Part shown: positions 8,423-17,900 of the stretch, in pieces
Numbering within the stretch: the stretch's first letter is position 1
Layout of the letters: each line of letters starts with the position of its first letter
Assembly (NCBI GenBank): GCA_029624765.1
Contig: JARSSO010000019.1
Location: 56,653 to 120,652, forward strand
Reading direction: 5' to 3'
Source of the DNA: Candidatus Contendibacter sp.
GTDB taxonomy: Bacteria > Pseudomonadota > Gammaproteobacteria > Competibacterales > Competibacteraceae
DNA: 64,000 bases
Notes under the pieces: model-generated
Database searches by the model: none
Seen by the model: only the letters and a program-made list of their open reading frames with translations
What the model was told of the DNA's origin: nothing
Position numbers and translations under genes: made by a program

Positions 8423-9778
8423 ATGCCGCTGCTGTCGCGTCTGTCCCTGCGGGTTTTCCTGTTGGTGGCTGCCCTGGTTACGACCTGCGGCGCACTGGTG
8501 CATTTGCCCAGCCTGGTCGCTTTTCGCACCGAATATCTCGAACACCGCTTGATCGATGCCTACATGGCGACCCTCGCCCTCCGCGCGGGCGGGACCTTGA
8601 CTGCCGCCCAGACGGCGACGTTGCTCGAACGGGCGCACCTCGTCGGCATCGAGGTTCGGTCCGACGCCGCCGAGCTGCGGCTCGGCACGCTTGCCCCGGT
8701 CGAGCGCGACATCCGGTTGGACCGGGAATCGCTGGGACGGCGCCTGCTCCACACTGTGCAGGCACTGTTCGATGACGGTCAGGGTTTGCTGAGGGTCAGT
8801 GGCGCACCTCCCGGCGAGGGCGTGCGGGGTCTGTGGATCGCCGTCACGCTCGATGCAGCGGCGTTGCGGCAGGCGGTCCGCCATCATGCGATCGAGGCAC
8901 TGGCGCTGTCGGTGGCGATTTCGCTGTTCACCGCCGGTCTGGTGCAACTGGGGCTCATTCATCTGCTGTTGCGCCCGGTCAGCCACCTGACCACGCAACT
9001 GATGGCTTTCCAGGCGGACCCCTATAACACGCCACCGCCGCGACTGATTGCCCGCGCCGACGAAATCGGCGCGTTGCAACGCTCGCTGGCCACGATGGAA
9101 ATCGAGGTGCAAACCGCGTTGCAACGCGAGGCGCGGTTGGCGGCCATCGGCGGGGCGGTGGCGCACATCCACCACGATCTGAAAAGCATCCTGGCCACCG
9201 TCTCGTTCGCCTCGGCGCGGCTGGCCGACGCCGCCGATCCGCGCAGCCGACAACTGACTGAACTGCTGGCGCAATCGGTGCGGCGGGCGGTGCATCTGTG
9301 CGCGAGCACGCTGGATCTGGCGCGCGGCGAGACGCCGGTCGCGCAGCGCGAGCGCATCGACTTGGCCGTATTGTGCGCGCAAGCCGCCGCTGCCGCCGCG
9401 CGACCACCGGCGTTTCAAGCCACCGCCGACGTGCCGCCCGACGCAACGGTCAGCGGCGACCCCGAACGGTTGGCGCGGGTGCTGGGCAACCTTTTGGCGA
9501 ACAGTTACGAGGCCGGTGCCCGACAGGCCCATCTCGTGGCGCGTTTCACCGCTGTCGGCTGGACCATCGAAATCACCGACGACGGTCCCGGCTTGCCGGA
9601 AGCGGCTCGCGCCCGCCTGTTCGAACCCTTCATCGGCTCGGCCAAGGCCGGCGGGAACGGCCTCGGTCTCGCCACCAGCCGCGACATTGCCCGCGCCCAC
9701 GGCGGCGATCTATCCCTGGTCGAAACCGGACCCCACGGCACCCGCTTCCACCTGACCCTGCCGCCGTTCGCTTCCTGA
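8423..9778 (+). CDS. sensor histidine kinase, partner of the NtrC-type regulator
   Basis: This is a membrane kinase of 451 residues. A first membrane helix (about 8-28) is followed by a periplasmic sensor of ~130 residues, a second helix near 165-185, HAMP-like linker, a dimerisation box with VAHIHHDLKS and an ATPase domain with N-box NLLANSYEA, DDGPGLP and GGNGLGLATS. It begins 2 nt after the response-regulator gene, so the two are surely coupled. The periplasmic sensor would suit detection of metal or envelope stress; this is inferred from context. Confidence 0.9.
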   Translation: MPLLSRLSLRVFLLVAALVTTCGALVHLPSLVAFRTEYLEHRLIDAYMATLALRAGGTLTAAQTATLLERAHLVGIEVRSDAAELRLGTLAPVERDIRLDRESLGRRLLHTVQALFDDGQGLLRVSGAPPGEGVRGLWIAVTLDAAALRQAVRHHAIEALALSVAISLFTAGLVQLGLIHLLLRPVSHLTTQLMAFQADPYNTPPPRLIARADEIGALQRSLATMEIEVQTALQREARLAAIGGAVAHIHHDLKSILATVSFASARLADAADPRSRQLTELLAQSVRRAVHLCASTLDLARGETPVAQRERIDLAVLCAQAAAAAARPPAFQATADVPPDATVSGDPERLARVLGNLLANSYEAGARQAHLVARFTAVGWTIEITDDGPGLPEAARARLFEPFIGSAKAGGNGLGLATSRDIARAHGGDLSLVETGPHGTRFHLTLPPFAS

Positions 9779-9833
9779 GCCTCGCCATCAAACGTCGATA
9801 GCCGGCCAGCGTTTAACGTTTCGATAAGATTTT

Positions 9834-9844
9834 AACGAATCGTT
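9834..9844. promoter_or_regulatory. candidate enhancer-binding palindrome for the NtrC-type regulator
   Basis: AACGAATCGTT is an 11-bp palindrome about 115 bp upstream of the predicted sigma-54 transcription start. Related half-sites (AACGTCGAT, AACGTTTCGAT) lie at about 9791-9825. This is the usual place for an activator site of this class. Assignment is from position and symmetry only. Confidence 0.45.
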
Positions 9845-9932
9845 TAATACGCTGGAGCATCCATCGCTCTGAATTAACGCTAAGGCTTATTAAAAATATT
9901 TAAAAATCAATTAATTGAAAATAAAAATTGGT

Positions 9933-9948
9933 TGGCACAGCACTTGCT
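9933..9948 (+). promoter_or_regulatory. rpoN-dependent: sigma-54 promoter
   Basis: TGGCAC-N5-TTGCT matches the -24/-12 consensus exactly, with GG (9934-9935) and GC (9946-9947) spaced 12 bp and a predicted start near 9959. It sits 60 bp upstream of the first small secreted-protein gene and just downstream of a two-component system whose regulator carries GAFTGA. Confidence 0.85.
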
Positions 9949-10008
9949 TAATACCTGTTAGCAGCAATGCAAAGCAATAACCCAACCTAGTTTTCCAAGG
10001 AGAAAGCG

Positions 10009-10296
10009 ATGATGAAAACCACCCGTTCGATGATTGCCGGTGCGATGTTGAGTTTCGCGACGGTCGGCGCGGCCTATGCCGACGGCGGCGGTCACAACCC
10101 GGCTCAGGTCTTTCCGAGCCCGCCCAGCGACAGCCCGCGCGTTACCATGCCTACTCAGGATAATCATCATAACGACGGCGGCCAGGATCGAGGCGGTCAG
10201 GATTGGTCGAAGAATGTTATTCCTCACGATCACCAACATCCGACCGATGCATCTTCTTACCCCTCGCCGCAGAAAAGGGGGTGGAATTCGAAATAA
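10009..10296 (+). CDS. small secreted protein, family member 1 (C-terminally short)
   Basis: I do not recognise this family. The 95 residues start with a clear signal peptide (MMKTTRSMIAGAMLSFATVG, cleavage after AYA), then DGGGHNPAQVFP and a hydrophilic His/Asp/Gln-rich tail. It resembles the next gene (GAAYAD-x-G-x-H-x-PAQ-x-FP), but ends at KRGWNSK, where the paralogue continues PGWNKG for another ~60 residues including two cysteines. It may therefore be a shortened copy. SD AAGGAG precedes the ATG. It is the first gene after the sigma-54 promoter, so it is probably induced by the adjacent two-component system. A periplasmic metal-binding role is only a guess. Confidence 0.7.
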   Translation: MMKTTRSMIAGAMLSFATVGAAYADGGGHNPAQVFPSPPSDSPRVTMPTQDNHHNDGGQDRGGQDWSKNVIPHDHQHPTDASSYPSPQKRGWNSK

Positions 10297-10338
10297 AGTC
10301 CAGCATGCTCGAATGCCGCTTGCAACGCGGCTTCCCAT

Positions 10339-10353
10339 CAATGCAAAGCAATA
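10339..10353 (+). repeat. duplicated leader segment (second copy; first at 9965-9979)
   Basis: CAATGCAAAGCAATA occurs at 9965-9979 and 10339-10353, each followed two bases later by CCAACC and then by TCCAAGGA or TCCAAAGGA before the start codon of a related secreted-protein gene. The gene pair evidently arose by tandem duplication that included the 5' leader. The second copy has no sigma-54 box, so it probably depends on read-through. Confidence 0.75.
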
Positions 10354-10386
10354 TGCCAACCGAATACCTGTCCAAAGGAACTCATC

Positions 10387-10734
10387 ATGAAAAAGACCAA
10401 GTTGATTGTTGTAAGCGCGGCTTTGGGTTTTGCAGTAACGGGCGCGGCTTATGCCGACAGCGGCAGCCATACTCCGGCCCAACTCTTTCCAAATCAAGCT
10501 GAAAGGGTACAGGCCACGCCAGCGAGCCCGGCGGAAATGCCTGCTCCCCGCCCCGGCTGGAACAAGGGATCGCAATATGACGTCGAGTGGCTCACCGGCA
10601 CGACCAAGGCCCGTTCCGAGGGGAGTTCCACCAACCAGCCTTCCGCCAGCACCGCGCAATCGGCGGGTAAAAGCTGCAACCTGAAACCCATGGCGGGGTT
10701 TAACCAACACAACAGCTTCGAGCACTCATGCTGA
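10387..10734 (+). CDS. small secreted protein, family member 2
   Basis: This unrecognised protein of 115 residues has a signal peptide ending GAAYA, then DSGSHTPAQLFP as in the preceding gene, and a C-terminal part with GKSCNLKP and a terminal Cys. The two cysteines could form a disulfide in the periplasm. SD AAAGGA precedes the ATG. It is probably co-transcribed from the sigma-54 promoter at 9933. Confidence 0.72.
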   Translation: MKKTKLIVVSAALGFAVTGAAYADSGSHTPAQLFPNQAERVQATPASPAEMPAPRPGWNKGSQYDVEWLTGTTKARSEGSSTNQPSASTAQSAGKSCNLKPMAGFNQHNSFEHSC

Positions 10735-10826
10735 ATGTCATGTGCGGAAAGGCTCTCCCGGTCGGATTTTCAAATCTGCCGGGACTGTCCGGCCCCCATC
10801 ATTACTCGAATCTTGGAGAAATCTCC

Positions 10827-11150
10827 ATGAAAACACCACTCGCTGTTTCAACCTTTGCTTTAATCGTCGGTCTCTCCGGCATGACTCCCGCCGTGGCGGA
10901 CTCTTCTAGTTCAGGCGCCCACTCCTCTGCAAGCACCCACTCCTCTTCCCAGTCAGCTCCCTACGGGCGGGGGAATGAATTTACCCGTTCCTGGAGCGAC
11001 GAGGCGCCTACCCGATCTTGGAACCAAGGGATAACACCGTCGCAATCCAAGGATTTCCAATCGTCTCCGGCTCGCCCCACGACTGGCAAATACTGCTCGC
11101 TGAGTCCGAGATTCGGACTCAGCGACGCCAGCAATGTTCTCACCTGCTGA
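10827..11150 (+). CDS. small secreted Ser-rich protein, family member 3
   Basis: This unrecognised protein of 107 residues has a signal peptide (cleavage after AVA near residue 26), then a Ser/His-rich stretch. The C-terminus has GKYCSLSP and ends in Cys, matching GKSCNLKP and terminal Cys of the previous gene. I start at ATG 10827, which has GGAGA 8 nt upstream and begins the signal peptide, not at the earlier in-frame TTG/ATG codons. A hairpin-forming segment (10757-10783, CCCGG...CCGGG with inner GATTT/AAATC) lies in the gap before it and could modulate expression. Confidence 0.68.
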   Translation: MKTPLAVSTFALIVGLSGMTPAVADSSSSGAHSSASTHSSSQSAPYGRGNEFTRSWSDEAPTRSWNQGITPSQSKDFQSSPARPTTGKYCSLSPRFGLSDASNVLTC

Positions 11151-11222
11151 ATCAGGGACTGCAATCCCCGGAAAAGTGGCGATCCGATCCGGGGAGAATC
11201 CCAGACGAAAGAGGGCTTCCCG

Positions 11223-11660
11223 ATGAGCGATGTCGCCCAACAAACCCGCATTGATGCCACACTCAAGGCCGTGTGCCGTTATGCGATGGCAAAAGACCAT
11301 CACTTCGGCCGTGGCCCGGCTTACAAGGGCGACCACAAGGTGCTATCCAGCGTCGGGCAAACAGCACGGTGGTACGAAGGCATGGGTTATACCAAATTGA
11401 TGGAATTCGACGATCCCCCGGTCTACACGGTCCTGAAACGCGGGCACCACGAAGTTCATATTTTCCAACCGCCCGATCCAACCCTTCGCGCGTGGCTGGA
11501 GAATGACGAAGTCGCGCTCGATGACCCGGTCATGCGCGCTTATGTGCTGCAAAAATCCGGCTTGGACGAGTACGATCTGCCGGTCGCCAGCAAACCTCGC
11601 TATTTCCATATCAATGAGGTGGACGAGGTGTTTATCGCCACCGCGGATGAAGCCCAATGA
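11223..11660 (+). CDS. hypothetical cytoplasmic protein
   Basis: I do not recognise this 145-residue protein. It lacks a signal peptide and membrane helices, is rich in charged and aromatic residues and has scattered His (HH at 26-27, HH at 75-76, HIF). Two central segments read like alpha/beta structure (ARWYEGMGYTKLMEF and PPVYTVLKRGHHEVHIF), a little like a vicinal-oxygen-chelate fold, but I would not assign it. Its stop overlaps the start of the next gene by 4 nt, so it belongs to the metal-responsive operon. Confidence 0.62.
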   Translation: MSDVAQQTRIDATLKAVCRYAMAKDHHFGRGPAYKGDHKVLSSVGQTARWYEGMGYTKLMEFDDPPVYTVLKRGHHEVHIFQPPDPTLRAWLENDEVALDDPVMRAYVLQKSGLDEYDLPVASKPRYFHINEVDEVFIATADEAQ

Positions 11661-12178
11661 ACTCCAAGACAGAAACCGCCAAAACCCAAAATGCAAGAAG
11701 AATGACCACGCCAAACCCGACCATCGATCTGAAGCGCCGCCAACTGTTGGCTGGCGCGCTGCTGCTGGCTCTACCCCGCGCGTGGGCGACGCCCGGCCCT
11801 CTGCTGGTCGAAGTGTGGAAAGATCCAACGTGCGGTTGCTGTAAAGACTGGATCGCGCATTTGGAGAAAAACGGCTTCGAGGCGCGCGTGCATGACGCGG
11901 GCAACACCGATGCGCGCAAGCGCCTGAGCATACCCAGCCAGTACGGCTCCTGCCATACCGCCGTGGTGGACGGTTATGCGCTGGAGGGCCATGTTCCCGT
12001 CCGGGAGATTCTGCGCTTGCTGAACGAGCGGCCCAACGCCATCGGTTTGGCCGTCCCCGGCATGCCGATCGGATCGCCGGGCATGGATGGCCCCGAATAC
12101 GGTCGTCGCCGCGACCCGTACGACGTGCTGCTGTTGGCGCGAGACGGGACGTCCCGGATTTTCCAGTCCTATCGATGA
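11657..12178 (+). CDS. DUF411 (CopG-type) periplasmic metal-binding protein
   Basis: This 173-residue protein has a basic N-terminus with a twin-Arg-like KRRQ then a hydrophobic segment (about 27-42), so it is exported. The mature part has VWKDPTCGCCKDW and YGSCHTAVVDGYALEGHVP, the signature of the DUF411 family; a CxCC motif and further Cys/His/Met bind copper in characterised members. These proteins accompany copper-resistance genes in many proteobacteria. It overlaps the previous gene by 4 nt and precedes the outer-membrane component of an efflux system. Confidence 0.88.
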   Translation: MNSKTETAKTQNARRMTTPNPTIDLKRRQLLAGALLLALPRAWATPGPLLVEVWKDPTCGCCKDWIAHLEKNGFEARVHDAGNTDARKRLSIPSQYGSCHTAVVDGYALEGHVPVREILRLLNERPNAIGLAVPGMPIGSPGMDGPEYGRRRDPYDVLLLARDGTSRIFQSYR

Positions 12179-12242
12179 TAAGCGATGAGCGCCGGTCGCG
12201 CCGTGGCGTCGGGCGAATTCTAAAAAACTCAGGGGGATATTC

Positions 12243-13502
12243 ATGCACAATCTGCGGAAAGCCGGGTGCGCGCTGGCGCTCCTGGTGCTGCCGCTGAGCG
12301 GCCATGCGGCGAAACCGGCGGCGGATTCACCCGGCGCGACCCTGCCCGAATTGCTGGTCTGGGCGGAGCAACACAATCCCGAACTCGCCGCGATGCAACA
12401 CGAGGCCGAGGCCGCCGACGCGCGGATTCAACCGGCGGGCGCGCTGCCCGATCCGATGTTCAGCGTCGAATGGCGGGACATTCCCAGCGACGACTTTACC
12501 CTGGCGCCGTCGCGGGTTGGCTCCATGAAATACACCGTGGCGCAGACTTTTCCGCTGGGCGGGAAACGGAAGTTCAAGCAGCGGGTCGCCGAAGCGGAGG
12601 CGGAGAAAGCGCGTTGGCAGCGGTCGACCTTGTCCGCCGCGCTGCGGGCCAAGATGGCCACCGCGTTCGTCCAGCGTTATCAGGCCTACCAAAACGAGAC
12701 TCTGCTCAAGGAAGAACTGATGTTTTTACGCGAAGTCGAGCGGGTCGCGCAAATCCGCCACGCCAACGGCCTCACGCCTCAACAGGACGCCCTCAAGGCG
12801 CAAATCGAACAAACCACGCTCAAAGCCGATCTGGTCGCGGTGGCGACCGAGCAGCGGCAAGCCAGCGCCAAGCTCAATGCGTTGCTGGGTCGACCGGCGA
12901 ACGCGCCGCTGGCCGAACCGAAAGCGCTACCCCCCTTGCCTAAACCGGCCGCGCTGGCGGATGCGGCGGATCGGGCGCTCGGCACCAACCCGGAGTTGCT
13001 GGCTCAGGCCGCCGCCATTACCGCCGCCCAACAGAATCAACGCCTGGTTCGCGCCAACCGTTATCCCGATCTGACCGCGAGCGTGTCTCCGATCCAGGTC
13101 GGCAACCGGCTGGCGGATTGGGAAATCATGCTGTCGGTCAACATCCCGCTGCAACAGACCAGTCGCCGTTCCCAGGAGCGCGAGGCCGCCGAACTGGCGA
13201 GCGCCGCGCAACTCCGACAGGACGCCATGGCGAATCAAGTGCAAGGCGACTTGCAGGAACAACTGGCCGGGCTGGATGCCGCCCGGCAACAGGAAACGCT
13301 GATCCGCACCAGCCTGCTGCCACAGGCGGAGCTGACGTTTCAGGCGGCACTCGCCAGCTACCAGACCGGTCGCGTGGATTTCACCACCCTGCTCGACGCG
13401 CAGCGGCAAATGCGGCGAGCGCGCTTCGGCCAGTTGAAAGCCCTGCTCGAGCAATACCTCCGTCTGGCCGAAATCGAGCGACTCGTGGGAGCCCCACTGT
13501 GA
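12243..13502 (+). CDS. cusC: TolC-family outer-membrane factor of a metal RND efflux system (CusC/CzcC-like)
   Basis: This 419-residue protein with a signal peptide (cleavage after GHAA) has two TolC-type coiled-coil repeats. LLVWAEQHNPELAAM near the start and the later ALGTNPELLAQ are the paired OEP repeat signatures; LPDPMFSVEWRD is typical of the CzcC/CusC branch. It forms the outer-membrane channel for the adaptor and pump encoded next. The adaptor start overlaps its stop (GTGA), indicating translational coupling. Confidence 0.88.
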   Translation: MHNLRKAGCALALLVLPLSGHAAKPAADSPGATLPELLVWAEQHNPELAAMQHEAEAADARIQPAGALPDPMFSVEWRDIPSDDFTLAPSRVGSMKYTVAQTFPLGGKRKFKQRVAEAEAEKARWQRSTLSAALRAKMATAFVQRYQAYQNETLLKEELMFLREVERVAQIRHANGLTPQQDALKAQIEQTTLKADLVAVATEQRQASAKLNALLGRPANAPLAEPKALPPLPKPAALADAADRALGTNPELLAQAAAITAAQQNQRLVRANRYPDLTASVSPIQVGNRLADWEIMLSVNIPLQQTSRRSQEREAAELASAAQLRQDAMANQVQGDLQEQLAGLDAARQQETLIRTSLLPQAELTFQAALASYQTGRVDFTTLLDAQRQMRRARFGQLKALLEQYLRLAEIERLVGAPL

Positions 13503-14983
13503 GCAAGCGTACTGCCATTACCGTCATTCTTTTCGCTCTGGTCGGAACCGTCATCGGGCTGGGCGACGCCGGCTATCGGGAAAACGGGTTCCTACCTCCA
13601 GCCGCTCTCGCCGCCGAGCAGGGCAAAATCCTTTATTACCGCAATCCGATGGGATTACCGGACACCTCACCGACCCCGAAGAAGGATTCGATGGGGATGG
13701 ACTATATCCCCGTCTATGAAAGTGAAGTCGCTCCGCCCGCGCCTGCCGCGACGCCCAAGCGCATCCTGTATTACCGCAATCCGATGGGCTTGCCGGACAC
13801 CTCGCCGACCCCGAAGAAGGATTCGATGGGGATGGACTATATCCCCGTCTACGAAGGTGAAGAAACCGGCGCCGATCAAGTTCGCATCAGCCCGGAGAAA
13901 GTGCAAAAACTGGGGGTGCGAACCGAAGCGGCGCAACGGCGCGCCCTCAGCCGCCCGGTGCGCGCCGTGGGTCTGATCGCCCCCGACGAGCGCCGTTTGT
14001 TCGCCGTGACGCCCCGGTTCGAGGGCTGGATCGAGCGCCTGCTGGTCAACAGCACCGGCCAGACCGTGAAACGCGGCGAGCCCTTGATGGCCGTGTACAG
14101 CCCCGAACTGGTTTCCGCCCAGCGCGAATATTTGTTGGCCAGCGGCGGGCTGCGCACGCTGAGCGAGAGCAGTCCCGAAACTCGCGAAGGGATGAGTCAA
14201 CTGGCGGAAACCGCCCTGTTGCGGTTGCGCAACTGGGAAATTTCCGCCGATCAACTGGAACGCCTGCGCAAGGAGGGCCAGCCGCAACAGCAACTGCTGT
14301 TGAAAGCGCCGGCGGATGGCGTGGTGCTGGAAAAAACCGCCATCCAGGGCATGCGCTTCATGCCCGGCGAGATGCTCTATCGCATCGCCGACTTATCGGC
14401 GCTGTGGCTCGTGGTCGATGTGTTCGAGCAGGATTTGAATCTTGTGCACCCCGGCCAAGACGCGCGGATTACCGTCAACGCCTTTCCCGACCAACAGTTT
14501 GCCGGCAAGGTCGCCTTCATTTACCCGACGCTGAACCCGCAGACCCGCACCGCGCAGGTACGCATCGAGCTGCCGAATCCACGGGGCCGCCTTCGCCCGG
14601 CCATGTACGCCAGCGTCGAACTGGCCGCCAGCCACGACAAGGCGGCGGTGTTAACCATCCCGATCTCGGCGGTGCTCGGTAGCGGCGCCCGGCCAGCGGT
14701 GCTGGTCGAGCTGGGTGAGGGCCGCTATCAACCCCGCGAAGTGCGGTTGGGCCTGCGGGGCGACGAGTACGTGCAGGTGCTGGAGGGACTCGCCGAGAAC
14801 GAGCGGGTGGTGGTGTCCGCCAATTTCCTGATCGACGCCGAAAGCAATTTGAAAGCGGCGCTCGGCAGCTTCGGCGGGCATGGCGGCCATGGCGCGACGG
14901 CTCCCCCTGCCGCGACCCCGCCGGAAACGCCGCCCGCGCCGGCCACGCCCACCGCACCCGCCGGCGCGCACCAGGGCCACTGA
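13499..14983 (+). CDS. cusB: RND periplasmic adaptor, CusB-like, with duplicated HMBD metal-binding domain
   Basis: This 494-residue membrane-fusion protein starts at a GTG overlapping the cusC stop. After a signal-anchor (6-22) it has two tandem copies of a 31-residue heavy-metal-binding domain (residues 44-74 and 89-119) whose core is YYRNPMGLPDTSPTPKKDSM, then the barrel-sandwich, helical hairpin and beta-barrel domains of CusB-type adaptors (GWIERLLVN, APADGVVLE, VVDVFEQDL). The C-terminus is His/Gly and Pro/Ala-rich. It links the inner-membrane pump to the outer-membrane channel and hands over Cu+/Ag+. Confidence 0.9.
   Translation: MSKRTAITVILFALVGTVIGLGDAGYRENGFLPPAALAAEQGKILYYRNPMGLPDTSPTPKKDSMGMDYIPVYESEVAPPAPAATPKRILYYRNPMGLPDTSPTPKKDSMGMDYIPVYEGEETGADQVRISPEKVQKLGVRTEAAQRRALSRPVRAVGLIAPDERRLFAVTPRFEGWIERLLVNSTGQTVKRGEPLMAVYSPELVSAQREYLLASGGLRTLSESSPETREGMSQLAETALLRLRNWEISADQLERLRKEGQPQQQLLLKAPADGVVLEKTAIQGMRFMPGEMLYRIADLSALWLVVDVFEQDLNLVHPGQDARITVNAFPDQQFAGKVAFIYPTLNPQTRTAQVRIELPNPRGRLRPAMYASVELAASHDKAAVLTIPISAVLGSGARPAVLVELGEGRYQPREVRLGLRGDEYVQVLEGLAENERVVVSANFLIDAESNLKAALGSFGGHGGHGATAPPAATPPETPPAPATPTAPAGAHQGH
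13628..13855 (+). repeat. two 93-bp direct repeats encoding the HMBD copies
   Basis: Bases 13628-13720 and 13763-13855 encode the same 31 residues. They differ at five positions (CTT/CTG, GGA/GGC, TTA/TTG, TCA/TCG, TAT/TAC), all synonymous. The two are joined by a 14-residue Pro/Ala linker. Confidence 0.9.
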
Positions 14984-14984
14984 C

Positions 14985-17900
14985 ATGCTCGGCCGCATCA
15001 TCGAGGCTTCCGCCCGCAACCTGTTTCTGGTGCTGTTGCTGACGGCGTTCGTGATCGCCGGCGGCGTCTACGCCGTTCTCCACACGCCGCTCGATGCGCT
15101 GCCCGATCTCTCGGATACCCAGGTCATCATTTACACCGACTATCCCGGGCAATCGCCGCAGGTAGTCGAAGATCAGGTCACCTATCCGCTCACCACCGCC
15201 ATGCTGGGCGTGCCCCGCTCCAAGGTGGTACGCGGGTTCTCATTCTTCGGCGCGTCGTTCGTCTACGTGATTTTCGAGGACGGCGTGGACCTCTATTGGG
15301 CGCGGTCGCGGGTGCTGGAATACCTCAATTTTGCCGCCGGACGGCTGCCGCGCGGGGTGACGCCCAGTTTGGGACCGGATGCGACCGGCGTCGGCTGGGT
15401 GTACCAGTATGTCGTGCTCGGCGCGCGGCGCACCCTGGCGGAATTGCGCACCTTGCAGGACTGGTTCGTCCGCTACCAGCTCACCAAGGCGCAGGGGGTC
15501 GCCGAAATCGCCAGCGTGGGCGGCTTCGTGCAGCAGTATCAGGTCGTGGTCGACCCACGCAAGTTGCAAGCCTATGGCATCCCGCTGATGCGAGTGAGCG
15601 AAGCGATCCGCGCCAGCAACACCGATGTCGGCGGTCGGGTGGTGGAGTTGGCCGAAACTGAATACATGGTGCGCGGCAAGGGCTACTTGCGCGGGGCCAG
15701 CGACTTGGAGCAACTGGTGCTCAAGGCCGAGGGCGGGGTGCCGGTGTTGCTGCGCGACGTGGCGCGCATCGAGATAGGGCCGGACGAGCGGCGGGGACTG
15801 ACCGAACTCAATGGGGAAGGCGAGGTGGTCAGCGGCATCGCCGTGGCTCGTTTCGGCGCCAACACGCTGGACGTGATCCACAACCTGAAGGCCAAGCTGG
15901 GCGAAATCGCCAGCGGCCTGCCGCCAGGCGTGACCATCGAGCCGGTTTACGACCGCTCTGATCTGATTCACCGGGCCATCGAGACGCTGAAAAATACTTT
16001 GATCGAGGAAAGCGTCATCGTCGCGCTGGTCTGCATCGTGTTCCTGTTCCACGTCCGCAGCGCGCTGGTCGCGATCCTGATGCTGCCGGTGGGAATCCTC
16101 ATCGCCTTCATCGTGATGCGGTTGCTGGGGATGAACTCCAACATCATGAGTCTGGGCGGGATCGCGATCGCCATCGGCGCGATGGTGGACGCCGCCATCG
16201 TGATGATCGAAAACGCCCACAAACATCTGGAACGGGCCGCGCCCGACGCTTCGCGGATTCAGACCCTGATCGACGCGGCCCAGGAAGTCGGGCCGGCGCT
16301 GTTTTTCAGCCTGCTGATCATCACCGTCTCGTTTCTGCCGGTATTCACCCTGGAAGCGCAGGAAGGACGCCTGTTCCAACCGCTGGCGTATACCAAGACG
16401 TTTGCGATGGCCGGCGCGGCGTTGCTCTCGATCACGCTGGTGCCGGCGTTGATGGTGCTGTTCGTTCGCGGCCGGATTCTTCCCGAACACCGCAACCCCA
16501 TCAATCGCTTCCTGATCTGGGCGTACCGTCCGCTGATCGCCGGGGTCATGCGCTGGAAAAAGCTGACGGTCCTGCTGGCGCTGGCGGTGCTGGCGGCGAC
16601 CTGGTATCCGGCCAGTCGCTTGGGCAGCGAATTCATGCCGATGCTCAACGAAGGAACCCTGCTGTACATGCCCGCCACCTTGCCGGGCTTGTCGGTCACC
16701 AAGGCCGCCGAGATCCTGCAGACCCAGAACCGCCTCATCAAAACCTTCCCGGAAGTAGCCTCGGTGTACGGCAAAGCCGGGCGGGCCATCACCGCGACCG
16801 ATCCGGCGCCGCTGGAAATGTTTGAAACGGTGATCAACCTGAAACCGGAGCGCGAATGGCGGCCCGGCCTGACCGTGGACGGACTGATCGCCGAACTGGA
16901 CAAGGCGCTGCAAATTCCCGGGATCAGCAACGCCTGGACCATGCCGATCAAGGCGCGGACCGACATGCTCTCCACCGGCATCCGCACCCCCATCGGCATC
17001 AAGGTGTTCGGCAACGACCTCGCGGAACTGGAGCGACTGGCCAAGGCCATCGAAGCCGTGGTCAAAACCGTGCCCGGCACCACCAGCGCCTACGCGGAGC
17101 GCATCACCGGCGGCTATTACCTGAACATCGAGCCGGATCGGGCGGCGCTGGCCCGCTACGGTTTGGGCATCGGCGACGTGCAGGACGTCATCGCCACCGC
17201 CCTGGGCGGGGAAACCGTCACCACGACCGTGGAGGGGCGAGAACGGTTCGGGGTCAGCGTCCGTTATCCGCGCGAGTTGCGCGCCGATCCGCAGGCCATC
17301 GCCTCGCAGGTGCTGATCCCGACGCCGGCCGGAGCGATGATCCCGCTGGGGCAGGTGGCGAGCATCGGTCTCGACAAAGGTCCGCCCAGCATCCGCACCG
17401 AAAACGCCCTGCTCTCCGCCTATATCTACGTGGACATTCGCGGCCGCGACATCGGCGGCTACGTCGCCGACGCGCAACGGGCCGTGCGCCAGCAGGTGTC
17501 CTTCAAGCCCGGGTACTACATCACCTGGAGCGGTCAGTTCGAATACATGGAACGCGCCAAGGCCCGGTTGGTCATCGTGGTGCCCTTTACCTTGCTCATC
17601 ATCTTTGTCCTGCTTTATCTCAATTTCCGCCGGCTGACCGAAACCCTGATCGTGATGTTGGCCTTGCCCTTCGCCCTGGTCGGCGGGATTTGGCTGATGG
17701 ATGGGCTGGGCTACAACCTGAGCGTGGCCGTCGCCGTGGGATTCATCGCGCTCGCCGGGGTCGCGGCGGAAACCGGCGTCATCATGCTGATCTATCTGGA
17801 TCACGCCCTCATGACGTTGCGGCACCAACGCGAGAGGGCAAGCCAGCCGTTGACCGCGAGCGACATCTACGCGGCGGTGATGGAAGGCGCGGTGGAGCGG

